DNA of 64,000 nt from Mytilus californianus (GCF_021869535.1 NW_026262679.1:83077143-83141142), one strand, 5' to 3'; shown: positions 47,654-59,750, numbered from the stretch's first letter. Made by a program: numbers and translations. The notes: generated by a model not told the origin, from the sequence alone.

Positions 47654-49165
47654 CAGACTGAACATCACGAACCCTACCATTAACCGGGATAATCACGGGT
47701 GCTCCGGAAAGATCCAACAGTTCCTGTTCAGCATGTGGTAACTAAAAATGAATTCTCCTTCACTTTAAAGGGAAAACGGTACTATTTATTCTGCCATAGG
47801 CGACAATACTAACATTTTCTAAATTTACCACTTTTTATAATAAAAACCTGGACAAAACAGTTATGTGTGGTGTGAGTACTTTATTACTCTGTTTTAAAAA
47901 TTGAAGCCAAATAGTATCATGACCAACTTCCAACGGAGCTTGTTTATGTTACCCATGCCCACCGTCATTTTACACCAAATTTATGAAATTTTGGAAGTCT
48001 TTTAGAATAATTCTCTAGAAAATATTTCAATGGGTTTCAAAATTTATATTGTAAATATACACACTTCAGTTATTCATAGATAAATAAAAAAAATATATTG
48101 TACCCTTACATCCAATCACAGCGCTCCTAAGTTGACTTCCTTCACCTGCCTTGGGTACACAAAAGGCCAACCTAATGCTGGGAAATGTAATAGTACTATT
48201 TTCCCTAAATTGATAATGGATGTTTCACAAAATTTTAATTGATTGTATCTCAAGAAGTATAAATGCTACATCTTCATCGAGATCTAAAATACATACACAA
48301 AAATCCGTATACCTCCTTATAAAGTATACTTAGACTAGTGTTTTAAGTTTTACATCTACGGGGATCACTAACGTCCTTAACTAAAACAATAAGGGTCTCA
48401 TAAAAACAATTTGTATAATACTGCGCATCAGTTTAAGACATGAAAATATGGTTTTAAAATGGAGTAAATAACAACATAACTCTCTCAGGCAAAGTTAGTT
48501 GAACTAAGATGGATTTGGCTATCTTTTTGTGCTTTGTTGTCAGATAGCTCCTGACGTATTTATAAAAAGTACTCATACATTATTAGCTTTCAACTTTTTT
48601 GGTTTAATCGCGGTCCTGGTGAAAGAGAATCCCGAAAAAAAGCGCTCCAGACACACCAAATCTTTTAGTGTTATTTTCATTTGGGAGCAGTGGAATAAAA
48701 AGTACGAAACATTAACCGAAAAAGCACTTCTTGTGTGTGTTATCGTTAACGTAGTGTATCATTATACGAAGGAATGTTCCACGGGAATGTGAAAAATATG
48801 ATCATATTCATAAAATTACAATATGCATCATATGAAATTATATCGTAGTTAAAGGTCATTGCGACAATTATAATATTAAGATCATATGATTTTATGAATG
48901 AGGCCCTTTAGAACAAGATACGTAAATCACTATCATCGGAAGAAGATAATATGTCACCCTCTTGTAAGACGAATATTTCAGACATGTATTGTTGTTACAT
49001 GCGGAAACTGTAACATGAAAGTCAAGTGGTTTCTTTCTGTCTCGAGTATTTGTACAGCTTCAAGTAGAGTAAACTTTTTTTTTATATTCTTAAACAGTTC
49101 TTCAATTATTTACTCCAACTGCTCTTCACATGAAAATAACACTTTATTACAGTGACATATAGTTG
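47654..49165. other. Intergenic stretch, repeat fragments only
   Basis: 47685-47745 holds an R4 piece (GGTGCTCCGGAAAGATC). 48490-48680 is related to the 39.6-40.3 kb unit. Between 48797 and 48905 a short inverted repeat (ATGATCATATTCATAAAAT / ATCATATGATTTTATGAAT) is visible. No gene. Confidence 0.45.
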
Positions 49166-49238
49166 CTAACTTCTAGTCATGTTGATCTCTGTTGGATAGT
49201 TGTCTCATTGGCAATCATATCACATCTCCTTATATTTC
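49166..49238 (-). repeat. R1 repeat, very short copy
   Basis: Only the fixed end remains: AGTTGTCTCATTGGCAATCA followed by TATCACATCTCCTTATATTT. Confidence 0.6.
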
Positions 49239-49364
49239 AAACTGTCAACTGAGTCAAAAATTGCTTTTCGGCCACTGGACATGAAACCCTCAATTCATGC
49301 TATATCCATAATATGTTCCATGATATTTCTGATGGTCAAAACTTTTCCAAATTCCAAAACTTTT

Positions 49365-49497
49365 TCTGTGTGGTACATGTTGCAGACTGCTGTTTGTCTT
49401 TTCGTCGATTTTCTATTTGGCCATGGTGTTTTTAACCTTTTTTTTTTGACTGAAGATTTTTTATCGTCCCTTTGGAATCATTCGCCTCTTTTTTAAT
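49365..49497 (+). repeat. R4 repeat, partial copy
   Basis: GACTGCTGTTTGTCTTTTCG, TTTGGCCATGGTGTT and GTCCCTTTGGAATCATTCGC match the second half of R4. Confidence 0.55.
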
Positions 49498-49559
49498 TTT
49501 GTTTATTTATAGTTTTCAATAATATTATATTATATTAAGCAAACACGCAAACATTTCTA

Positions 49560-50120
49560 AAAAACCTTCATTTAAGGGAAGTGTAATTAAAACACTTATA
49601 AATGATCGATTGATGGATTCAGTAATATTTGCATTTTTGTAGAATTAATACTGCTGATAATTTTGGCTGTTAACGATTTCTGCCTCACCTTGAAAGATAA
49701 TAAGCAAAAAATAACTAAAATTTGTCAAAAACCTTAATGTAATAGGAATAACTTCTATAAAAGGGTCGATTGATTATTTAACTCATACTTGTACTTTTCT
49801 AGATCTCATGGTTTCTGTCTATTATACTTTTCAATATAAAAGGTAAAAAAGTTATAATAGGTTAAAAAAAATCGTTATTAAGGACGATAACTCCAATAAG
49901 AATTGTTCTGTCATTTTGAGAATTTGTGCGCCTGAAGATTTTCTCTATGTTTAATTGTTCTTAAGATATTAGACAAAAACGCCAAAATTGTTAAAAAATT
50001 ATTATTTAGGGACAAATATAACTCATATACACAGTTTTGATAGAAATGGTCAGAGAATAGATCATATTCTTAGCATTTTCCCTCGTGTTAGACTTCTATA
50101 TCTATAGTAGTTTTCAAGAT
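49560..50120 (-). repeat. Modular repeat 3' of the TLR gene, four units
   Basis: Units with a spacing of about 130-165 bp start near 49562, 49728, 49865 and 49993, each with a form of TTAAGGACGATAACTCCAATA. The array is opposite in orientation to the related array at 53395-53960. Confidence 0.5.
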
Positions 50121-50154
50121 ACATGTACTGGACAATTAATTGCATTTTTCACTT

Positions 50155-50166
50155 TTATTTTATTTA
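50155..50166 (-). promoter_or_regulatory. Possible polyadenylation signals of the TLR gene
   Basis: TTTATT occurs here more than once, which is AATAAA on the TLR strand, roughly 85-95 bases beyond its stop codon. Confidence 0.4.
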
Positions 50167-50249
50167 TTTACATGGCGGTCATGTTGGTTGGTTTGCCGGG
50201 ACAAAACACAACTATTTGAATTTAATGATGACTGTCTAAAATCTTTGAC

Positions 50250-52742
50250 TTATGTAATGATGGACTGATACAAACGCTTCCAAAATAAATGTTGAAATTG
50301 CGGAGTATTTTCTTCTGAAACGTATTCGTCAGCTTCTAAACAAGTTACATTGTTCCAGATCCTTAGAAGAGATTTTGGCATGTCCTCTGGTGGAATTTTT
50401 TCAACTAATATCACAATAAGAATATCTTTATTCTCTCTAAACATTCGCATTCTTGCCATGTCCAATTCATATTCGCACCAAGTACTTTTCAGAAAACTTT
50501 TACCTACGATCAAAATAACTTTCTTACTTTGTGAAATTGCATCAAAAATATTATCTACTATAAGACTTCCAAGAGCAAAGTCTCGGTCATGCAAACACAA
50601 AGATAACTTCTTTTCTCCTTCGAGGAATGTCGTAAGCGGTCCACATACCCATCTGTAATTGTCATTGTGGTATGCGACAAAAGCACTATATTTGTAGTCG
50701 CTTTGTTCGTCTAGTTTAGAATACATCCTGTATCTCCTCCGTATGACAAGGTACCAATATTGAAGAGTTATTCTATATTTGAACACAATACTACTGATAA
50801 TAATAATGATAATCAGCAACAGCGTCAAACATACAGACGCTATCAGCCAGAATTTTGATACACACTGCTTTGTCAATTCATCTATATTTTGTAAAGCGTA
50901 GGCTGTAGTTTTTTTACTCCCATCTATGTAACCGCACGAATAGTTACCGCCATTATCTAATTGGATCTTTGTTTTGAAAAGCCATTTTATAAAATCAAGT
51001 GATTTACAATTGCATTGTAATAAGTTGTGATCAAGACGAATTTTCAAATTCCCCTCGATCCTACTATCAAGTTCATCAAGGTCTTTCGTTATTTTTTCAT
51101 CAAAACCAATTATTTTATTATTCTCTAAATTGATACAACTGAGATTTTTGAATTCAGTTATCTTAAATGGAAAATCATCAAAATTATTATTTGACAGATC
51201 TACAGAATAAAGCAAATTATACTGAGATCGAAGTAATTTTGGATTTAAATTTTCTAATCCATTTCCAGAAAAATCGATAATTCTTAATTTTTCCAAACCT
51301 TTAAGGAATATCCCACTAATATCATGTTGTAGTCCAATATTTAAATTTGCATTCCTACTCTGTAATTCTCGTAGATTCTTAAACGATGATATGAGTTTCG
51401 GGTTTAGTATTTTACAGTTAAAACCAGACATCCCAAAGAATTGTAAATTGTCCAAACCAGTAAGTATACCATCACAATTACTGAAAGGTGTCCAGTTTAC
51501 ATCAACATATACAACATGACTACCGAATTTGAAGTTGACATTCGCCAATGGAGTACTACGTATACTTAGTCCTGATGCGTATAGTCGCTCTAAACTAGGT
51601 GGCAAAACTACAGTATATGATATAGAATTCATCAAATCATCTAAATAATAATCCTCACTTTTGTTTTCACTATTAGGGCCTAGTGCAGTTGGTTCTTGTT
51701 TCGATATGTCAAGATCTTTTAGAACTGAAAGTTTAAATATTTCAAAAGCTGTTTGAGGATCCCCGTAGATATTATTCCGAGAGACATCAAGTTTCTGTAA
51801 ACAGTTCTTATATTTCATCCTTGAAATTGACCCTCCCTGAATTATGCAGATTTGATTGCGACTAAGGATTACTTCTTCAACGCAAACATCACCAAGATAT
51901 GAAAAAGCATCTCTAGATATTATATCAGCACCTGTTCGAGAACGGTAATTTGATGAAAAATCAATCAGCGACATGTTTCTGTCCCTTAAACTGCTCAGTA
52001 CTACAAGAAGGTCGGAAATTCGTATAAAAATACTTCCAATTATTGTAAGTGAACGAATAGACTGAAATGGCGCTAAGGTTCCTGGTTGAACTTTTTTCAA
52101 TCTACAATTTAAATAAAGATTTAGAATTGGCAATCCTTTGAAGCTCGTGAACGTGTCATTTTGTAATTCATTTATCGAACAAGGATCCAAATTTAAACTA
52201 TTTAGCCTAGTCAAATACTTAAATCCGTTTCCAAATACAGCTCCATTAATGCCACTCATGAATAAAGTCTCAAGATTTGTTAAATCTCGAAGAACACTAT
52301 CAGGATATTCCTTTGAAATGTGAAATAAATTTGAAACAATATTCAAGTACTGTAATTTTGAAACAGGTCGAAATAATCCTGGACGTAACGATTCATTTTC
52401 CAAAAAGTTTGATGAAAGATCTAAATACTTGAGGGAGTCTAGTCCAGAAAATGCACCAACCTCAAATAATGTGATTTTCGATGATTGTAGATACAACGTA
52501 TGCACCTTTACTAGCCCATCGAAGGAATTGTTCGAAATTAATGTCAACCTATTCCCAGATAAATTGAGAATTGTTGTTTCCCTCGGTATATTTCTTATTG
52601 GAATTCTTCGTAAATTCTTTAACGAACAGTCGCATGTAATGTCTGTTTTAGATTTTGTAATCCTACAATGAGTTGTTAAAGAGCATTTAAAAAATACAAA
52701 TAAATACAAAAAGACGATAAAATTCATTATCTCCCTCATCAA
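50250..52742 (-). CDS. Toll-like receptor, single exon
   Basis: It is 830 residues long and uninterrupted. Residues 1-24 form a signal peptide. An N-terminal LRR cap contains CDC at 37-39. Leucine-rich repeats run from about 55 to 570 (for example TILNLSGNRLTLISNNSF). One C-terminal cap has Cys 577, 579, 603 and 627. A transmembrane helix spans about 631-653, and a TIR domain 684-829. TIR box 1 is YSAFVAYHND, box 2 CLHDRDFALG (716-725) and box 3 FW (820-821). One cysteine-capped LRR block makes it a single-cysteine-cluster TLR. Such receptors sense microbial ligands and signal through MyD88-type adaptors. The usual box 2 proline (RDxxPG) is Leu724 here. Two Met codons start the frame (MMREIM), and the first was chosen. 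The ligand is unknown. Confidence 0.93.
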   Translation of the reverse strand: MMREIMNFIVFLYLFVFFKCSLTTHCRITKSKTDITCDCSLKNLRRIPIRNIPRETTILNLSGNRLTLISNNSFDGLVKVHTLYLQSSKITLFEVGAFSGLDSLKYLDLSSNFLENESLRPGLFRPVSKLQYLNIVSNLFHISKEYPDSVLRDLTNLETLFMSGINGAVFGNGFKYLTRLNSLNLDPCSINELQNDTFTSFKGLPILNLYLNCRLKKVQPGTLAPFQSIRSLTIIGSIFIRISDLLVVLSSLRDRNMSLIDFSSNYRSRTGADIISRDAFSYLGDVCVEEVILSRNQICIIQGGSISRMKYKNCLQKLDVSRNNIYGDPQTAFEIFKLSVLKDLDISKQEPTALGPNSENKSEDYYLDDLMNSISYTVVLPPSLERLYASGLSIRSTPLANVNFKFGSHVVYVDVNWTPFSNCDGILTGLDNLQFFGMSGFNCKILNPKLISSFKNLRELQSRNANLNIGLQHDISGIFLKGLEKLRIIDFSGNGLENLNPKLLRSQYNLLYSVDLSNNNFDDFPFKITEFKNLSCINLENNKIIGFDEKITKDLDELDSRIEGNLKIRLDHNLLQCNCKSLDFIKWLFKTKIQLDNGGNYSCGYIDGSKKTTAYALQNIDELTKQCVSKFWLIASVCLTLLLIIIIIISSIVFKYRITLQYWYLVIRRRYRMYSKLDEQSDYKYSAFVAYHNDNYRWVCGPLTTFLEGEKKLSLCLHDRDFALGSLIVDNIFDAISQSKKVILIVGKSFLKSTWCEYELDMARMRMFRENKDILIVILVEKIPPEDMPKSLLRIWNNVTCLEADEYVSEENTPQFQHLFWKRLYQSIIT

Positions 52743-53394
52743 CCAAGCATGTTAAGACAACGTAAATACAAAATTCATTACTAATCAGCAACAAAAATCC
52801 GGAAACGGAAACACTTATTTCTTATGTCAATGTCGTGTAGAATTCATTATGAATAAATCACTTTCGATCACTGTGGACATAAGTAGCTTAATTTATACTG
52901 ACTGAGCAAAAGAAGTTTAGCAACGAATATTTTCAATTTTAGATTTCAAAATTAAACTATACTTCTAAAAAATAAAAATAAATAGATTGCCGTGACAAAG
53001 AAAATAAACCATAAGGTGCAATGTTTACTCGACCAAAAAATTATAAAAAAGTTATTTCCACTGCTTAAATATTTTTTAATTTAAATTTCGTAATTAAGAT
53101 ATTTGTAACTTAACTTTTTTACTCAGTATATATGAAACTGAACATTTGATACTGTAGATGTTCAACGAAATGGATTCGTCATGATTGGTGCAGCGGGTCA
53201 TGACATTTTTCGGATTCCTCTGAACGATTGTCTATTAAGTTCTCAAAACTAGAAACTCTTGGAATTCTAGTCACAATAAATGATCACCATTATAAAAAAA
53301 AATTAACTGTAAAGTTAGTTGAATGTTGCTATGCGAACAAAGTGATGACGAACCTACAATTTTGTTTTTTTTATTTTGTTTCCCTTTTTTTTTG
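52743..53394. other. Upstream region of the TLR gene
   Basis: AT-rich. No promoter element can be named with confidence and no 5' exon is evident. Confidence 0.35.
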
Positions 53395-53960
53395 AAAACT
53401 ATAATATTCAAAGAAAAACTGTAAAAACCAAAGGGATTAACAAGATAAGAGCTGCAAGTATGTCAACATCATGGAATCGATCTAATCAATTTCTTTTGAG
53501 AGTAATTGCCTTTATATCAGATTCTTTACCCCAGTCTGGCTATTATTTTTAAACTTATAATAAATAGAGAGAAACTGTAAATAGCAAAAATGATTAGCAA
53601 GGTAAGATTTACAAATAAATTAAAGAAAAAAGATTGCCAATCAACTCCTCATAGGAGTTATTGCCCTTAAAAGACGATTTTTACACACATATTTCGTTTA
53701 TTTGAATATCTTGAAATCGATAACATGTAGGGAGTAACCTTAAGCATAAAACCATGATATATAAATTAAGATATTGAGAAAAATATCAACACAGGAGTTA
53801 TTCCCATAAATGACTATTTTTGCGCATTTTTGCATGTTTTGGTAATTTCCCTTGAAAACTTTTATAAGTAGTTATTTATAGTAGAAATCAGCAACAAATG
53901 GTCAGATAGGTAAGATCTACAAATGAACAAACATAACTGACTGTTGGTAAAAAATTTATT
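53395..53960 (+). repeat. Modular repeat 5' of the TLR gene, three to four units
   Basis: The anchor GGAGTTATTGCCCTTAAAAG (53655) recurs in changed form near 53498 and 53789, and GGTAAGATCTACAAATGAAC / GGTAAGATTTACAAATAAAT links the units. A single related unit lies at about 58120-58240. Confidence 0.5.
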
Positions 53961-54929
53961 AATTTCTCAAGTGAGCGATTAAGGCTTTTAGGAACCATTT
54001 GCTTTTATGTTTTATACCTGATATTCAACATAAAAGTTGATCCACATTCGTCCAAAATAGATTCAATGCATTACATTCATTTGAACTTTGTTGAATTATT
54101 TATGTGTAATTCAAATATCAATTGTATATATAATGGTTGACAATTTAAGGCTAATAAGTTATTTCAAAAAGATACAATTTTTGCTCAATTACAATTTCCA
54201 AGTGATATCTACGAGTTTCACTATAAACCATGAAGTCAAATGTGGTTGTTCTAATTCTCTAATATATTCTTGCAAAATTGAAGATACAGTTTTTTCTATA
54301 CCATGTTCATTTTTAGATTCCCACAATTAAGCCGAATATAAAAAAAATATATGAACAAGACAGTTAAACAGTTTAAATGGGTATATTGTATAAAGGCATA
54401 CATAAAAATGCCTTTAGGCATTTAAGGTTTTTTTTTTGCGTTTAGATATATACGTGGCCAGAATATTTAAAAAAAAAATGTAATCATCTGGTCATATATT
54501 TATTATATAATTTATAAGTGTATTATTGCTGCTTACCTTTTCTCTACTTAAAAATAGTACCGCGTACTTACGTTTTCCTAATTTTAAATCTAAGTCGTCA
54601 TATATAATAATACTGCTCGAATTCAATGAAAATGACGAAGGTTTAAGTTCTGATAATGAGAACATCCCGGAAGAATTAATCATATTTTAACTGCATAATG
54701 AAGGAAGAGGAAATTAATTAAGCAATATATGTATAAGTAATTTGAAAAATCAAAAATCTGACTGAAAGTGAATTAAACGCATATTCTTAAAAAGTTCTGT
54801 CAACACTCTTATTCCTGTATATATAATTCTATTTCATTCTATTTTTTTCATATTTTTATTTTGTTGTAATACTAGCAAATGAGATATTGGAACATTGGTC
54901 ACGATATTCAATAACAAGAATTCTATGTC
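53961..54929. other. Intergenic stretch, one weak exon candidate
   Basis: On -, ATG at 54681-54683 opens about 49 codons up to a GTAAGC donor-like site near 54536, with an earlier GTAAGT near 54572. There is no homology I recognise and no following exon, so it is not called as a gene. A small palindrome (AAATGCCTTTAGGCATTT) lies at about 54407-54424. Confidence 0.3.
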
Positions 54930-55300
54930 GAATCCGGGTTACTAAGGTGTGACATTGAGTTATTGTTTAAGTCAACTATTTTCGGCTATCCTGAATAAGA
55001 GACTTGGAAAATTATCAGATCATCCCTTATGTCAAGCTCACAAACAAGGTTCCGTAAAAGGAAACTCATTTATCAATTCAATATCTGGGTCTTTATTTTT
55101 CCTAGCGGAAAACTCTATAGTACATTTTTTTTTAATTTAAATCTCCTTTTGATACCGTAATGGAGACAAGAGCTTTGGCATAAATTACCCAAAAATGGTA
55201 TCAGGTGTAAAAATATAACTGCTTTTTTTCAAATTTACAATCGCTTTTATAAATCTTCCAAAATAGATTTACTACTGCTTTTCGAAAGTTTTCAAACGTC
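54930..55300 (+). pseudogene. Non-LTR retrotransposon RT relic
   Basis: Reading through one stop and several frameshifts gives a block with LSYCLSQLFSAILNKRLGK, like the conserved segment in which LINE RTs have Y-R-G-I-x-L-L-S followed by KLF..ILNKRL. Further on, LWHKLPKNGIRCKN resembles the LW.KL...GI.GK segment. Only this part of the domain remains. It could alternatively be another RT class, but the spacing fits the fingers-to-palm region of LINE RTs. Confidence 0.5.
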
Positions 55301-55588
55301 GTTTGCAATTTTTGTTAAACCAGTTAATAGTGAGTATTTGACAGGAATTACAAAGAAAAAGTCTTCTATTTAATCGATGGAGAACAGACTGAAATTAATA
55401 GTTTGTAAACAAAGTCAAAGAGAAAGAAGACACCAACTATCATGAGTAAAAACTGCACACCTAAAAAAACTTATACATTTATTTGGATATTATTAAAATC
55501 CCGAAAATCGGGGATAACAAACAGGCCTGATTGGTCCGAATTATTTATTGTAATGTATATTAAACAATGTAAATTGTTTTGTTATGAT
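55301..55588. other. Intergenic stretch without a recognised gene
   Basis: Probably the tail of the LINE relic; no further domain can be recognised. Confidence 0.3.
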
Positions 55589-55785
55589 TTAGGCCGTTAG
55601 TTTTCACAATTGAATTGTTTCATATTTTTCATGTCGGGACCTTTTATAGCCGATTATACGGTATGGGTTTCTCTCATTGTTGAAGGTCGTACGGTTGCCT
55701 ATCGTTGTTTACATTCTACTTCATTTGAACTTTGGTGGATAGTTGTCTCATTAGCAATCATAGCACATCTCCTTATTTTTATATT
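55589..55785 (-). repeat. R1 repeat, truncated copy
   Basis: TAGGCCGTTAGTTTTC, GTTGAAGGTCGTACGG and the fixed end CACATCTCCTTATTTTTATA are present. Confidence 0.7.
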
Positions 55786-57336
55786 AGTGCCAAAGCGTCA
55801 AATACAATGCGGTAGATATTACAATCTGGAACTGACAGTCTTCCATTAATGGTATCTACCCATTGAATTGATCGATTGTAGTTTGCTTTACATCTGGTGG
55901 CAATTATTTCATGCATATTCAGAACGACTATCCATTGGTAGAAAGTGGAACATTGGGTTCGGAGTGTTTATTCTATAGTGTTCCTTAAACTTGTTGCTAA
56001 AATCTTTCTAGGAAATTTCAAGATGAAGAACAGCAATAAAAGTATATATGTTCAATCATGTCTGTATATAAACGTTAACACAATGGCACATGCTGAAAGA
56101 ATGCCAAACTGTTCTTTCACTTTATAGATTCTATTGTTCGGTGGCACTGTGCCCTTTCAGAGTTTTCGGACTTTACCTTTGATATATTGTTATTTTAGTC
56201 TCGTCCTGAATAAAATATTTAACACTTATTAATAAGTAAGTTACGTGTATATAAACACAATTCCGACAAAAAAAGTTACAATTATTATCACCATTTTTAA
56301 TATAGGAAATATAGGAACACAAGATTTTACAATTTTCCAACTGTTAACCACATAGAAAGAGAATAGTAAAATAGCTTGTTCTCCCTATCAGTATTGTGAA
56401 AATTTTCTTCAAATGACACTAAGTTCCGTGAAGTTTCCCCTCTCCCTATTTGCTGATTTACAATGCATTGGATACTTTTAATTAGACGAATAATTGGCTC
56501 TCTATAGTTTTCTTCACTAATATTGTACATTTCTTCATATCTTGAATTGTATTTAGTATTCGCTCGTTGTTTCGTCATATTGTACTTCTCTTTGATATTT
56601 ATCAAGTCAAACACTAAGTACTTATATTTAGCTTTTTTTTTTAAATTACAAGGACTAATTGTCTCTTAATCCTAATTCACTTGTAAGTTGTTTTTTTTCT
56701 CCTTACATAAATATGTGTCTTTAAAAAACCATCAATCCCTTAAACATACAAAAGTCAGTTAGATTGAATTTAGATGAAATATATTAATTTTGTTACATTG
56801 TTTTCTTACATTATATATGAACTCAAAATTTTCGGTAAAACATAATTTTATGTTAATATCGTGTTTTACTACAGTAAACAAAAAGAGATAATTTATGCAT
56901 GTCCATGTTTTTGACAGCTGATTTATTTGCATTCAAATACTCTTTTTGTGATTTTTTGTTTTATACTTTTTGTTATTAACATAAGAGGAGGACAAGCTGA
57001 TACGTAACCGGAATGACAGCAGATTGCTATCATATTGATGCGAATAAGCTCAGATCATTTCTGGCTTTACAGGTAAAGTAACTTAAAAATATTTTCTCCT
57101 TGGAAGTATCAAGCACATTTTTTTTTGAAATGGTCGAACTTATTTCATGACTTCAGTTTAAGGTGAACTTTATTTTCTGTTTTGAGTGTATATACTTACA
57201 GTACCAGTGTTACAGTGAGTTTTTCCGTGATTCTGAGTTGATCTTCTGCACACTACGAATTTGCTACAGGTGAGTTTACGCTGGTGTGCTCTTTGTCATT
57301 TATTAAAAAAATATCTGGGTACATTATCATACAAAT
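55786..57336. other. Intergenic stretch, one orphan open frame
   Basis: The - strand frame 56327-56614 (95 codons from GTG) has a polar, ordinary-looking composition (for example ENYREPIIRLIKSIQCIV) but no family I recognise and no clear splice sites. Nothing else is supported. Confidence 0.3.
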
Positions 57337-57537
57337 CAGTGATGGATCCAGGGTAGGAAGAAGACGGCGTACGCCCATCTTTGAACGCAAAAAATTTAAA
57401 AAATCTCATGTTTCTCACGATTTATATGATTTTTTAGCATACAATTGTCCATTTTCGCTTCTCTCCGCTCGGCAACAACTATTACCTTTGCTGGAATTAC
57501 ACCCTCCCCTTTTTGACAAATTCTGGATTTGACCCTG
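57337..57537. mobile_element. Short MITE, 201 bp
   Basis: It starts CAGTGATGGATCCAGGG and ends CTGGATTTGACCCTG, giving imperfect inverted ends that begin CAG. CAAAT flanks both sides (57332-57336, 57538-57542). The open frame across it is not a gene. Confidence 0.55.
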
Positions 57538-58889
57538 CAAATTAACGATTCATTTTCTAATAAACCATCTTGTTTTGGTGCATTTGGTGTATTTGGTCTG
57601 AAGTTTGAGATTTGAATTCACTTCATGTCCTTTATAGCAACCCTAGGACATATACAGACTTTTTAGTTTAGTTCTCTTTTTAAAATAACACCGTAGGAGT
57701 CCACAGGGCATCACATATATAGGTCCTGCCATTTCACATTAATGAAGGAAAAGGAATCTGTTAGTTACTATAAGAGATTTCATATATCAAAAAATAAATT
57801 ATGCCGAAATAATGAACGACGGGGAATGCGCATCTGGTGCAATAAAATCAGTGTCATTATTGTTACTACTACTACTAGGTCGAGTACCTCCGCTGGTAGG
57901 CTGTTTGTTCCAGAGGGTATCACCCGCCCATAGCTCAGTACTTATGTACTGGCATGAAATTATGATATTGTTTTATTGGGATTTGCTATAAAAATGCATC
58001 GAAAAATCGATTTTGGGTTGATTGATTAAGCAGCAAAAACAATCAACGAGTTATAATCTTTGAATGGTTAATTTTTACTCATTTTGCGGGTTTTATTTTG
58101 CTTTATTAATTTAGCGTTAAAGCTATAACAGAGAGAAACTGTAAACAGCAATAAAATCTACAAGAACATTTAATGATTTAAATACTCAATTGACTCATTA
58201 TAAGGGTTATTGTCAATAAATAACCGTACCTTTTTTGTTAAGTGTGTCAGGATCAACACTTTACAGTGTCGAAAAGATGACTGATATTTGGGGTAGTAAT
58301 TTTAATGTTGCATATTTTTGCCATGTCAAGTGTAAACACTTCAGCATCCTGGGCGTCTCTAGTGTTTGAATTAACTACAGTCTAACCTCACAAATATATT
58401 TCACTAACATTAACATCTTAGTATTATTAACATTGAATGAAAATATGATTTTTTTTGTATAGGCCATATCTAATACGAATAAAAAGAAATAAAAACGAGG
58501 CTGTTTTTTTTTTTTTTTATTCATGCGGGTTTTAATTAAATTAGTGAGTTTAATGGACTATAGTGGTAAAATAAAGAACGTAAATGTACTCTTACTAGAA
58601 ATCTGTTTTGAAAAAGAACGAATATACTACTATACACTGTAAAAATATTTTTTGGATAGAGCAGGTGCGATTTTTTAAATTTGCGTTTTCTGCCTTTAAT
58701 AAATGCACAACGATATAACTATATTCTCGGACCAGTGTTTGTCATACGTCTGTGTTGTTTTACTAACGTCATTCTGTAGAATTCTTCGACTGCTATATAC
58801 ATTGTTTATATATTCCGTTATTGTAATCCTTATTCAATGTGACGACTTTCGGCCTCATTTAATTTTTCTCATTACCCTTACTTAATCAT
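57538..58889. other. Intergenic stretch with repeat fragments
   Basis: 57880-57960 resembles the repeat at 39.6-40.3 kb (GTAGGCTGTTTGTTCC.GAGGGTATCA). 58120-58240 is one unit of the module seen around the TLR gene. An 18-base T run lies at 58503-58520. No gene. Confidence 0.4.
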
Positions 58890-59165
58890 GATTTTACGAA
58901 ATGACAAGAAAACAAAATAAAACACTCCTTCAAGGATATTCACGTGCTAAAAAAACTTCACTCCAAATATAAATTCAACCGCCGTCAATCGAAATTCCCC
59001 TTCTCAATTTAGCACTTTTTACAATTGTGTCAAAGGTGGCAATGCTGCTGCAGCCAGATCATTAAATAAAAATGCACGTGGATATCCACAAATATTCCCG
59101 TGCAATGTCAGAAAACGACTGGTTATCTTCTAATAACACTGTTAGGTCAACAGTGAACGGGAGTG

Positions 59166-59750
59166 TTTTCACTTTCCTTTTCCTGTGACATTACATGAAA
59201 AACTCAAAGCCTCATTTATCTGGTTACTTGAACAAAGCCAAAGTGTGGTATAGAATATGTAGGACAAACGGGACGGGAATTCTTTAGACGAACACAGGAA
59301 CATCTATACCGCTTCCGAAAACCTAAGAAATTCAAAAGTATAATTTAACAACATTTAGGTAAACACGATCACGATATTAAATTTATAAGATTCCAACCAC
59401 TCGAAACGATCCAGAAACAACAAGGGCAATCGCATAAACAATTTGAAGATTCCCGTAAAATTATCGAACTGTCTTGGATTAAACGATTGCAGACAGCATA
59501 TCCCCTGGGTCTAAATGACAATATACTGAGACAAGGGAACATATCTAAAACTTCTTCTATTGATATCATGAATATTGTTGACAAAAGACAACGTAATAGT
59601 AGGTCTCATGGCAAACGTATCAATCGAAATCAACGAATTAAACATCGTATAAATTATACACTTGCTGATCTATCTATATTTAAAAACAATGGTAGACATC
59701 AATTATTATGTAAACTGGGTCAAATACCAAATTACATGATAGGAGTGTGA
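59166..59750 (+). pseudogene. GIY-YIG endonuclease domain of the Naiad-like element
   Basis: The frame gives SLIYLVT, then CGIEYVGQTGREFFRR, then EHLYRFRKPKKF, a spaced LGKHDHDIKF and the helix IIELSWIKRLQTAYPLGLN. LIY and YVG match the two short motifs that name the GIY-YIG nuclease family, with the following Arg in place. The two cysteines that normally bracket LIYLVT are TGA (59196-59198, 59229-59231). The domain ends with a basic SRSHGKRINRNQRIKHR stretch. A TAA at about 59343 breaks it. It would nick target DNA for target-primed reverse transcription. Confidence 0.75.

Noticed and set aside
54492..54683. Minus-strand frame with donor-like ends as an exon of the TLR gene
   Set aside because: The TLR has its own start and signal peptide in one exon, and this frame has no homology or partner exon.
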